Under the pieces are notes generated by a model. The model saw only the letters and a list, made by a program, of their open reading frames with translations, was not told the DNA's origin and did no database searches. Of a DNA stretch of 64,000 nt, positions 10,935 through 21,100 are shown in pieces (position 1 is the stretch's first letter; each line of letters starts with the position of its first letter). The translations under genes were made by a program, and so were the position numbers. The DNA comes from Culex pipiens pallens (Eukaryota > Arthropoda > Insecta > Diptera > Culicidae): assembly GCF_016801865.2 (NCBI RefSeq), contig NC_068937.1, positions 34,251,692 through 34,315,691 of the forward strand, written 5' to 3'.

Positions 10935-11171
10935 TATTATATGTACGATCATACGATTCTGTATGGAAAATTCTCTGCTAACTCACCCGAAATCGAAAGT
11001 AGTTTCCACACCCCCTTTTTCCATTTTCGTAAAACTTAGTCTTAAGAGGTAATTTTGATCACTAATTACGAACCATAAATCATTGTCCTAAGTACAATCC
11101 TTGTGAAGATACAGCTGTTTTCAATTCAATTCAATTCATGTTTATTTGTTGTACTTAACATAATACAAGTT

Positions 11172-12316
11172 CAGGGTTGTTACGGACGGCGCGGATCGCG
11201 CGGATGGCGCGTTTCGCGCGGATAGCGCGGATTTGGCGCGGATTTGCTGGCTAATTTTGCTCAGGCGCGGATTTCGTGCGAATGACAATTTTGATAAATA
11301 AATTAATTGGGAGAGATAGAATTACTTTTAAGTTATTAAGAAAAATATTATCAGGAATTACGATAATTTGTTTTTTTTATTAAGTGCAAGAATTTCAGTT
11401 TCTTATTATATTTTATATTTTTTTTATATACTATATTATATATTTATATATTTGTATATACTATATTTTTTTCTGAAAATGTTTATTTGTGTTTTCTTTA
11501 TACGAACCGCCGAAAAATGACTGGATATATTCACATTGCCTTAAATTCTTAAATTCTTAAATTCTGAAATTCTGAAATTCTGAAATTCTGAAATTCTGAA
11601 ATTCTGAAATTCTGAAATTCTGAAATTCTGAAATTCTTAAATTCTTAAATTCTTAAATTCTTAAATTCTTAAATTCTTAAATTCTTAAATTCTTAAATTC
11701 TTAAATTCTTAAATTCTTAAATTCTTAAATTCTTAAATTCTTAAATTCTTAAATTTTTAAATTCATAAATTCTTAAATGCCACAATTTTTGAAGCCATAT
11801 CTTAGGTTAGAGATTTTGATATTTTTAGAAGAAAATATTTCAAATATTGGAAATGCAATTTGTTTCGGAATGAAATTTTAGTGAGGTATTTGGAATTCAA
11901 TCATATTCAAATTTTAGATTTTGGTTTTTTTGAGCTTATATTTTTGAAGTTAAATTTTATTTATAAGATTTTCAAATAATTGATTTTCTGTTTTGTTTGT
12001 ATTTGTCAAAACTATTGTTAAGTCTCTTTGATTTGCAAAAATAATTTTTTTTTTCGTGACACTTTTCTTGACGTCTCTTGAGGTATTTTTAAAAAGGATT
12101 TTTTGCTTTCATTCCTTCAAACATAAAACGAGTTTCATTTTTTTTTTATCAAATAGTTTCTGTATTAGTTTTTTTTCTTTGGAAATAACATTTTTTGAAT
12201 GTTGGTCGCGATTTTTTTCATATGGCTCGGATTTCGCGCGGATTGGGGTTTCGGTCGGCGCGGATTCGGCGCGGATTTGGCGCGGATTTTTTTTCGACTT
12301 TCCCGTAACAACCCTG
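11172..12316. mobile_element. hAT-like non-autonomous element with CAGGGTTGTTACGG ends
   Basis: The left end CAGGGTTGTTACGG pairs with CCGTAACAACCCTG at the right end. Six identical bases, CAAGTT, flank both sides (11166-11171 and 12317-12322). Both ends carry subterminal repeats of GCGCGGATTTGG. CAGGG ends are typical of hAT elements, although those make 8-bp duplications. An 8-bp satellite lies inside. No transposase. Confidence 0.6.
11543..11778. repeat. Microsatellite (AAATTCTK)n, 8-bp unit
   Basis: About 29 tandem copies of AAATTCTT or AAATTCTG. The G variant forms one continuous block (about 11563-11634) flanked by T-variant blocks, so variants spread locally. Confidence 0.85.
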
Positions 12317-12537
12317 CAAGTTGCTTAACTAATTACAAAATGCAGAGTTTTGGAGATACTTACAGCTACAAGGCTAATAATAATAATTATTCAGATACAA
12401 TCGTTGGCTGAAATAAGTTCAGTAAATTTCAATCGATTAAGCGAGAGCAGAAAAAACTGTTTACAAAACTGCTGAGCAGTTCTCTACGAAATCGGTCTTT
12501 TTTCTTTAATTTTAATTTTTGTATTTTGACATAGGAC
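12317..12537. repeat. Spacer with a solo end of the 1.9-kb palindrome family
   Basis: Positions 12477-12530 match the outer end (GAGCAGTTCTCTACGAAATC) of the palindromic elements at 23965 and 52617. The copy is cut short where the next element begins at 12538. The rest is unassigned. Confidence 0.6.
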
Positions 12538-13599
12538 TAGGGTATTTGTCCCTATTTTGGGCCTACTAAGCAGAGCGCACTTTTAATTTGATGTATTCTC
12601 AAAGACTGCTATTGGCAACCTAGTTTGTTATACATGAATAAGTTGGATTTTTAATGCTTAAGCTCGTACATTATCAACATTTTGATAAAAATACCTTATA
12701 TCGCTGTAAAAGTACGAAAAACTAAAATACTTTTTGCCCCTATTTTGAGGACATTGCTCCTAGCATACGACCTTCTTTGTGCATATTTTCGGCTTACCTT
12801 CTGATTGGTTGAAATCTTGAAGCACGTGGCGAACTTTTTTGACGTACTGTTCAGCCCCGGCTCGTACAGTACAGCCGCACAAATTTGGTCGACAAATATG
12901 CTAAATCATTGTGATGTTTTAAGCCACAAATAAACATTAGAATGATTGATTTCACTTGCATTACGTGCATAATTAGCTTGGACATGATTTATATCATTCT
13001 TTACGAGTTTTAAACATAATTAAACAATTGTTGCGTAGCCAAACAACGAGCTCGTAATATGCAAGAAAGACTGTAAAATTCGAGAAGCGCACACACACTG
13101 GCACAGTTTGTAGAATTGTCAAATGTACCGAAAATATATCCATTTCTCTCCGATATGGACGAAGCAACTTTAATCAGTTATTTTGTTGATTTGGTGGCAG
13201 TTTTGTGATTGCTTTTGCAATGGGTTTGTGCAACCCACCAATAAAAACACATTGCCGGTGGTTAAAGATTCGGGGGACGGCTCTCATTCATGTGCTGAGC
13301 GATGAAAGCCGTGATGCTGAGTGTCAACAAGTGGTAAGCAAAAGTGGTGAATATTTTGGACCTAATGGGTACCTAGCGATTTTCCAAGAAAAATGTGAAG
13401 AGTGATAAATGTTTTGCTGTATTTCTAATTTAGGAGGAAAAAGTGAATGATCCTTGCCCACCAAAATGAAGATAATGACTGCATGTATCATTCTCAAGTG
13501 GCAGATCCCTGCCAGATTTGGTGAAATGCTCAATTTCGTTGAATTAAGTTTGGTAAACCCAAAATACGTACTAGGCCCAAAATAGGGACAGATACCCTA
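12538..13599. mobile_element. TA-flanked element with GGGTATTTGTCCCTATTTTG ends
   Basis: The left end GGGTATTTGTCCCTATTTTG and the inverted right end GGGTATCTGTCCCTATTTTG are both next to TA, as in Tc1/mariner-type MITEs. About 1.06 kb without a transposase. A degenerate fragment of the same end lies at 39392-39440. Confidence 0.65.
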
Positions 13600-14119
13600 T
13601 GTCTCTACTTACTATATTGGGGGGCCAGTTCAGAAATTCGATCCAAAACGTCACTTTTAAGCGTTCAAAAAAAGGGGACATTTTGAACGCTTATATCTTT
13701 TTTCCCTGTGAATTAATCCAGATGGTTGAACCACCAATCGAAAGGGGAAGACTTCAGCTATCGTTTAACTACATAGAAAGTTTGACTAAACATAGTTAAA
13801 GCACTTAAAACATGCAATCAAAATGAGTAATTTTTCAGTACAAATCGGACAGATGACCAATCAGAGCGAGCGTATGCATTCGAGGCCGCGCCCCTTTTGT
13901 GCCGTTCTCCGGCTGTGCCGCTATTTAAGCAGAAAATTTCGCAAAGGCAAGTCACTTTGGAACGAGCACTCGAACTGTCCACGTCGGGCCGGCGCGGAGC
14001 AGCAGCAGCAGCAGCCAATAGAAGAAGAGGACCAGCAACCATAAGGAAGAACCACTAGCAGCAGTAGGAGGAAATTCGAACAAAGGCGCACCAAGCGGAC
14101 CGGTGGAAGTCGCCATGAT
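13600..14119. other. GC-richer spacer with a CAG run and a promoter-like TATTTAA
   Basis: CTATTTAAG at 13920-13928 resembles a TATA element, and a short CAG run lies at about 14000-14015. Short overlapping open frames occur on both strands but none is convincing. It directly precedes a tandem repeat and may be part of the same repeat unit's flank. Confidence 0.35.
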
Positions 14120-14815
14120 GTGGCGGTTCTCATGAAAAATTGCCATTTCGACAGTGGTGGCCACAACCTGGAGTGGCCGGTGATCTCAAAGAAGGTTCCC
14201 CCGGGGCCCGGAGGGCCTTTTACAGAACCATACGAGTTTTGGCAATATGGGTATCAAAATTCATGGTTTTTGAGACTGAACATGATAATGGCCATTTCGA
14301 CAGTAGTGGCCAAAACCTGGAGTGGCCGCTGCCCTCAAAGAAGGTTCCCCCGGGGCCTGGGGGGACATTTACAGAACCATACGAGTTGTTGCAATATGGG
14401 TATCAAAATTCATGGTTTTTGATACTGAACATGAAAATTGTCATTTCGACAGTGGTGGCCAAAACCTGGAGTGGCCGCTGCCCTCAAAGAAGGTTCCCCC
14501 GGGGACTGGGGGACATTTACAGAACCATACGAGTTGTTGCAATATGGGTACCAAACTTCATGGTTTTGATACTGAACATGAAAATTGACATTTTGACCGT
14601 AGTGGCCACAACCTGGAGTGGCCGTGTCCCTCAAAGCAGGTTCCCCTTAGGCCCGGGGTAACATTAACCGAAACATACGAGTTGTGGCAATATGGGTATC
14701 AAAATTCATAGTTTTGATATTGAACCTGCAAATGGCCATTTCGACAGTAGTGGCCACAACCTGGAGTTGCCGGTGCCCTCATGGAAGGTTCACCTTGGGG
14801 GAACATTTATGACAA
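14120..14815 (+). repeat. Tandem satellite, about 149-bp unit, 4.6 copies
   Basis: The landmark GCCATTTCGACAGT starts at about 14142, 14291, 14440, 14588 and 14735, so the period is 147-149 bp. Each unit also carries TATCAAAATTCATGG followed by TTTTTGATA, which is a small hairpin, and a GTTCCCCCGGGG block. Open frames pass through it because most units lack stops, not because it is a gene. Confidence 0.85.
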
Positions 14816-15304
14816 TTTTGCCAACAAATCTATGAAACAAAATAAAATAATCTTATTCCAGATTTCACTAGCAATCCAAAAACTCATTCAAATTTTTTGG
14901 TCCTATGTCTTTCGGTTATGTCTCTGACATACCATCTTGAACTTTTTTAATCCAGCTGAAACCTTGCATCATTTTTGTCCATATAATTTTCCATACAAAT
15001 TTGGCAGCTGTCCATACAAAAATGATTTATGAAAATTCGAAAATCTGTATCTTTAGAAGGAATTTTTTGATCGATTTGGTGTCTTCGGCAAAGTTGTAGG
15101 TACCAAACCGTTTACATGCACAGTTTATACTAACAGGCTATCGTAACCAAAAAAACAACAAATTACAAATTACATATTTCACAAATTGTACAAATTCTTC
15201 TCCTACATTTATGCCACTGCCTATCCAAACTTCTGCTAAACTACATGTCAAATTGTCTGATTTATGTTATGGTGTAGCATTTCGATTTTTTTACAAAATA
15301 AATC
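14816..15304. repeat. Truncated arm of the 1.9-kb palindrome family
   Basis: Positions about 14946-15105 match the outer arm of the palindromes at 23965 and 52617 (shared landmarks: CATACAAATTTGGCAGCTG and CTTCGGCAAAGTTGTAGGTA). The other arm is missing here. Flanking bases are unassigned. Confidence 0.6.
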
Positions 15305-16188
15305 TGGGTCATTCCATACACTTTTGGACTCGACCTTCACGGATTTGGAGGGAACTTTCATCGATCGATAGTAAACTGAAATCCCGAGCAGAAATTGGAG
15401 CTGATTGGACCATCCCTCTTTTTATGGCACCGCCCTCTTTTTTGACGTTTTCTAAAAAACTTTTTTTTTTCTTTAAATCATAACTTTGCAACTATTTGAG
15501 CAAAATACTTTCTACATGTTGCATTGTATAGAAAATTGTCCAAGGAATTCGAAAATTTTAACCCTTAAATGCCCACTAATATTATATTTTAACGTTTTAA
15601 GTATTAAAATTCAGTTTTGACCAATTCCTTATATTTTTATTTGTTTTATTTTATCACCATCGTGTTCCCCGGACAATTTTACATAATAATCAATGTAGAC
15701 CTCAAACTAAAATGAACTATTGGCGAGATACAGTGATTTTACTGAAAAAAGTTTGATTTTGCGCTGCACCAATAGTTCATTTTAGTTTGAGGTCTACGTT
15801 GATTATTATGTAAAATTGTCCGGGGAACACGATGGTGATAAAATAAAACAAATAAAAATATAAGGAATTGGTCAAAACTGAATTTTAATACTTAAAACGT
15901 TAAAATATATAAATTTTATTTTTATCGAATTCCTTGGACAATTTTCTATAAAATGCAACCTGTAGAAAGTCTTTTGCTCAAATAGTTGCAAAGTTATGAT
16001 TAAAAGAAAAAAATGTTTTTAAGAAAATCGTCAAAAAAGAGGGCAGTGCCAAAAATAGAGGGATGGTCCAATCAGCACCCAACTTAGGATTTCTGTTAAC
16101 TATCGATAGATGAAAGTTCCCTCCAAGTTTGGTCCAAATCGGTGAAGGTCGAGTCCAAAAGTGTACTCAGTTGACCTGGAATGACCCA
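15305..16188. mobile_element. 884-bp palindromic element, two ~420-bp arms around a 45-base loop
   Basis: Arms 15305-15723 and 15769-16188 are near-complementary from the outer TGGGTCATTCCA to the inner AATGAACTATTGG. The loop is 15724-15768. Ends differ slightly, with several substitutions between arms, so it is older than the 35774 palindrome. No coding frame. A transcript from either strand would fold into a long hairpin. Confidence 0.8.
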
Positions 16189-16790
16189 TCTATATAATCT
16201 TACCGCTTACCCTAAAGAGCACGTTAAGAACTCTCCTCCTATCAGGTAAAATACAATAATTTTCTGTAAATTTAGACCCAAATACATATCGATTATTCTT
16301 TTGGTGCATGGCTTCCATGTTAAGACAAGGCCATACAGTGTCCAACGACTTCGAATTTGGATCACAGGAATTACCTGCTTTTCTGCAATGGATCATTGGA
16401 AGCAGCGGAGGGGGACTACAAAGAAAAAAATGATGGTAATATTCATCAGGAAATGGTAACAGATTTTGTGAAAAAAAAAGTAATATTACATCAGAAAATG
16501 ATGAATTTTCATCATTTTCTGGTGAATATTCTTGAGGTTCACATTTTTACACATTTTTTAGGAGCATTACTCAACCTACCAAATTTTCAACATAACAAAA
16601 TTCATTTTTTTTATACTGTGTAGCACAACCTTATAACCCACAGCTGAGTTAAGTTGTGTCAGCATATTTCTAGTTTGATACAAATTGTACTTTCCCATAA
16701 TTTCGCTGCCGGTCAGCGGGTTTTAGAGTCGATTAGGTTTACAGACTGAAAACAAAATGACCATGTGATAAAGTAGAGCAAACACATCGT
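16189..16790. other. Spacer between palindrome and Pdcd4 3' end
   Basis: AT-rich sequence. A short dispersed-repeat piece lies at 16243-16275. No gene is seen. Confidence 0.4.
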
Positions 16791-18123
16791 TTTTTAATAG
16801 TTTTTTTTATTATGCTTTTTCAATTGCATTTTTTTTTTTTGTATGTTTGTTCCTTAACGGTTACTTTGCATAGGTTGTATTTTTTCTGCTGGTTTTTATA
16901 TTATTTTGCAGTTTTACTCTCAGTACGATAAAGTATGTTGTGTTTTGATGCCTTCCTTTTGCCTTTCCTTTCCTATTGACGAAGTGATGCGCATTTCACT
17001 GGATTACGTTTACGTGTGCGAATAATTCAAGGAAATGTTCAGGAGGGGGCGGGGGCTTACAAAATCTGCACTGAATTGTATCCAACTTTGTAAAAAGTAT
17101 TTATTCGTACCGCTTACAGGATGAACAAAATAAATGGGGAGCGGGGAAAACAGTATATTATCTCATCTCTAACTTAATTCTCTCTTAACTCGAGTTATCT
17201 CGTTCAACGCTTAAGTGCTTACAATTTTTGCTTGGCAGAAGTATCCAAAGTACTGTTAAGTTAGTATATAGTAGTATGTTTTTTTGTTTGTTTGTAATAG
17301 TCAGGTAGCAATTTCAAATTCTTCTCTCGTTTCTTTTTTGTTGTTTTTTTGTATTCTCTCAGAATGACTTGCATCGATTCGTCTAAAAAAACGACAAATC
17401 TCGGAACTAGATTCAATGACGACCAAAAAGAAAAACTGGAAAACGCAAGAAATGCAGCTGGCGAGAGTTTGGGGGGCGGAATCAAACTGATCAAAACAAA
17501 CGACTCAGAGCAAGTGGTGATGACTGACTCTTGCAGGTTCCTACTCTAGCAGCCTACGAATGATGGCTCTATCCTTTCAGGATTTTTTCAATGTTTTTTC
17601 TACGGTTTTGCTTCTAAAATGCTTTCGACTTTGTTTTTTGTTACTTTCGTCTACAGATAAGTATTTTTAATTGTTGTTTTTTGGTGAATATACGATCAAA
17701 ATGGGGTTACAATATATTTGAGTGTAGTTTTCTGTTTCCTTTCAAAATGTGTTACATTTTTCTTCTGCTCTTCTAAACTGCGCGGGCTGCTTCTTCTTTC
17801 CCTCCTGCAACTGTGCTCTCTACCTTGCAAAATTATGTAAATGACATAAAAGATGTTGTTTTCCGCACTTTCTACTCAGTTTGACAGAGCACGGTTGTAC
17901 AATTTTCATCTCTTCGCCTAACGATTCTCACTCTCTTGAAAAGTCCAAATTTATCCTCCTTTTTCTTGCATTCGAACTTCAACTCTCGCAGGAAAAATAT
18001 CAATTGCGTTTGCGCGCCATTCCAGAGTAACCAAACGGATTGCGCCAAATAAAAAAATGTTTAGCGCGTTTTTCTTCCTTGCTGAAATGGTCTGCTGAGG
18101 CTGCTGCTGCTGCGGTTCGCGCC
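16791..18123 (-). other. Probable 3' UTR of Pdcd4
   Basis: This stretch follows the Pdcd4 stop codon on the minus strand and is free of recognisable transposons, unlike its surroundings. AATAAA signals on the minus strand lie at 17105-17100 and 16811-16806, giving a 3' UTR of about 1.0 or 1.3 kb. The extent is inferred from signals and composition. Confidence 0.5.
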
Positions 18124-18199
18124 TTAAAAGTCACGCGAATTCAAATTGACCGGCTTGATGCGGCCACCGTCACCCTCGGACACGAAACGCTTGCGGCCT
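18124..18199 (-). CDS. Pdcd4: Pdcd4 exon 4 (last coding exon, C-terminal tail)
   Basis: The 76-nt exon follows the acceptor tttccag (18206-18200) and ends in TAA (18126-18124). Its first base completes the Arg codon begun in exon 3. It encodes GRKRFVSEGDGGRIKPVNL plus NSRDF; the first dozen residues are near-identical to the vertebrate Pdcd4 tail, so its identity is clear although it lies 27 kb from exon 3. Confidence 0.95.
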
Positions 18200-21100
18200 C
18201 TGGAAATATATAGAAAGGGAAAGACGTTTTGGTTAGATTTATTTCAGAATTATAGTGGCGAAAATTGGTTTGCTATCCAGATGTTTAAGCATAAAGAAAA
18301 TGTTGTTTAAATAATTAAACAGATATGTCAAACATATAAACAGTGCACGCGAGCTGTCAAATTCCAAACCTTAAAAATCGAGTCGACGTGAAACCTACAA
18401 CAGTACCTGTTCGGTAACTGGACTGAGCACGTAGCCCACACAGCAAATTTTGGATTGCCATTTTAGTAAAATAAATTTTTGCTGAAATTCGGCAATGAAC
18501 AAAAACATTGCTGAACATTCAGTGACTGCATATCTGTCAAACTGAAATGTCACTTTTGACTTATTGTTTGGATGCTGCCGAGAGAAAATTCTCTTTCAAA
18601 GGTGTTTTTTTTTTTAATTTTACATTGTGATCTTTAGAAACAAAGGTAAGAAAATTGTGAAAAACAAACCACCTGCGTTTTTTAGGTTTGGAGGATTGAT
18701 GAAATTATTGTATGAATAACAGTACTGGAAACATTTTTAATGGCAAGCAAAATCAAATTTTGATAACTGAAATACCAGCAACGATTGCTGAATCTTCAGC
18801 AAATGATCTGTCAAACTGACACAAGAAAATTACTGAATTTTCAGCAAAATAATTTGACGTTTCATTTGCTGAAATTCCAGTAAACTATCTGTCAAAATGG
18901 CAAATGTCGATTGTGTCACGTTCCCCAGAAAACCACTCCCCCGAAAATCATTCCCCAGAATGTACCATTTCCCAGAAATCCATTCCCCATAAAAGTTTCT
19001 TTCTCGAAAAATATTAGGAATTGATGTAAAGTAGTTTCAATGATAAGATTTGTTAGGAAATTCTTAGAAAATATAAAAATTGGACAAAGTAATTTTATCC
19101 ATGCTAAGAAATTTTCCTTTCTTTTTCGACAACAAATCTTGAGAAAATAACAGAGCATGTAAATTCGGCATATGACTAGTTATATTATTCTAAGAAATTT
19201 TCCCTTCTTTTTCAGTCATGTTTAATTTGTTATACAAATGCCGAATAAATTGCAGTTTCATTTTATTTTTTTGTTTCTCCGTGAAGGCTTTTTTTATTTT
19301 ACAAAGAAGAAAAATGCTTGTTAAAATTAAAATTGGATTATGGGTGTCATTTGGTATAATTCCATTTGACATAGTGGACATTTGGTATAATGCTCATTTT
19401 TAGGCTTAGTGATTTTTCACGCTCGAAAATTGCAAATTTCACGGGGACCTCAATTTTAAAACACCAAATTTCACGCAAATTTCACGGAACGTGAAAAAAA
19501 TTAAAATAACTCTGAAAATCTTAGGTTTAAATCACAGAAACTACTTTTTATGCTTCATTATATATTATTCTTCAATAAACTAAAATAATCTTCACTAAAT
19601 TTGAACGTGACACAAAAAAATCTCTGCTGTTTCCACCTGATTTGAAGTGTGGTCTAAATACATTTTGAACCAAATGTAGGGCATACGTATTCTTATTTAC
19701 TGAACTGCTTTTTTAATATTCGACTAATAAAGCTAAAAAAAAAATTGCGGATTTGCTTCTGTTTAATCATTTTACATTTTATTGAATTTCATATCAAAGC
19801 AAGATTTAACAACCTTGTCCAGCCAAAATTACTAACATAATTTGAAATTTCTGCGACGTTTAGCCACTTAAAAATAATTTTTAAGGTTTAAATCTCACTT
19901 AAAAAAATTAAAATCAATATTCAAAAATAATATAATTTGCAACGGAATCGAAATTTTTATTCAAAATGAGAACAGAAAACAAAAAAGTATTTTTGAACTT
20001 CACGGGAATCATCCACCCAAAGAATCAAATATCGTTAAAATTAAACTCAGAAAAAAATCTGAAATGTTTTTAAAAGGTGGTGTCAAAGATAAAAAATCTA
20101 GAGTTTTATTTGAAAAGGTCCTATAAACATATGAAACAGAATAGCTTATTGGATCTTTTTAAAAAAAAAACTCTAGAAATTCTTTTCATATTATTTTGAA
20201 TAAAACAAAGCTTGATTATTTTAATTTCTTTTGAAACTATATCTTTCAAATAAAATAGCAGTAAAATTGTTATTACAGCGAATGAAATTATTACTAAATT
20301 TAGTTAGTTTCTAAAAAAAACTGAAAAATCTGAACAATTCTTCAAATGGTTCATATCAACCTTCCAATTGAAAACTTATAAAATTTACTTAAATAGTAGA
20401 AATATTTATTATGTAATTTTTTAAAAACATGATTGAGACAATTGATAAATTTCAAGAATTTCACGCCGTCTACGAAATCGTCAAAAATCACTAACCCTGA
20501 CTAGTAATTAAACCAGGATATTCACTTGCTTGATTCTACAGTAGTTCATAAGATTATTTTTATTCCTATTTGAGTTTGATGAATTATTTTGAGAAAAATC
20601 GTTACAGTTTCACACAAACATAAAATGTCACGGGATTTCGCGGAAAAAGCCAAATTTCGCGGATTTCACGCTGTCCGCGAAATTGTGAAATTTCACTAAC
20701 CCTACTCATTTTGCATGATGATTTAAAGTTTCAACAAAAAACATTATTAGAATCGCTTTTAAATTTGTTTTAAGATGACAAAAATGAATTTTCCCTTTTT
20801 TGGAAAGGAAAACTTAGAATAACTGCTGACTTAAAATAACTGATTTATTTGGAAAAAAGGAGTTTTTATTTTTTTTCTGGGGGACGGTACATTCTGGGGA
20901 TTAGTTTTCTGGGGAATAGTACATTCTGGGGAATGGATTTCTGGGGAATGGTATTTGGGGGAATGTTTTTCTAGAGAACGTGACACAATCGCAAATGTCA
21001 GTTTACTGAGAATTCAAAAAATCAATCAAATTATTCGTTCTACAGCATTGCCTTGGCGTTCTCGATTGCGAGATTCCTACTCGAAACTAGGTGTTCGAAG

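Larger units (their letters stand above)
18909..20990. mobile_element. Mutator-like non-autonomous element with 9-bp target duplication
   Basis: GCAAATGTC flanks both sides (18900-18908, 20991-20999). Ends GATTGTGTCACGTTC are perfectly inverted for 15 bp and continue with mismatches. Subterminal CATTCCCCAGAA motifs repeat about ten times. A 9-bp duplication is characteristic of Mutator-like elements. No transposase is seen. A hAT-like element is nested inside. Confidence 0.75.

Noticed and set aside
14140..14661. 173-codon frame
   Set aside because: Lies wholly in the 149-bp satellite; frame shifts from unit to unit.
14120..14815. CRISPR-like array
   Set aside because: Units are contiguous with no variable spacers, and the genome is eukaryotic.
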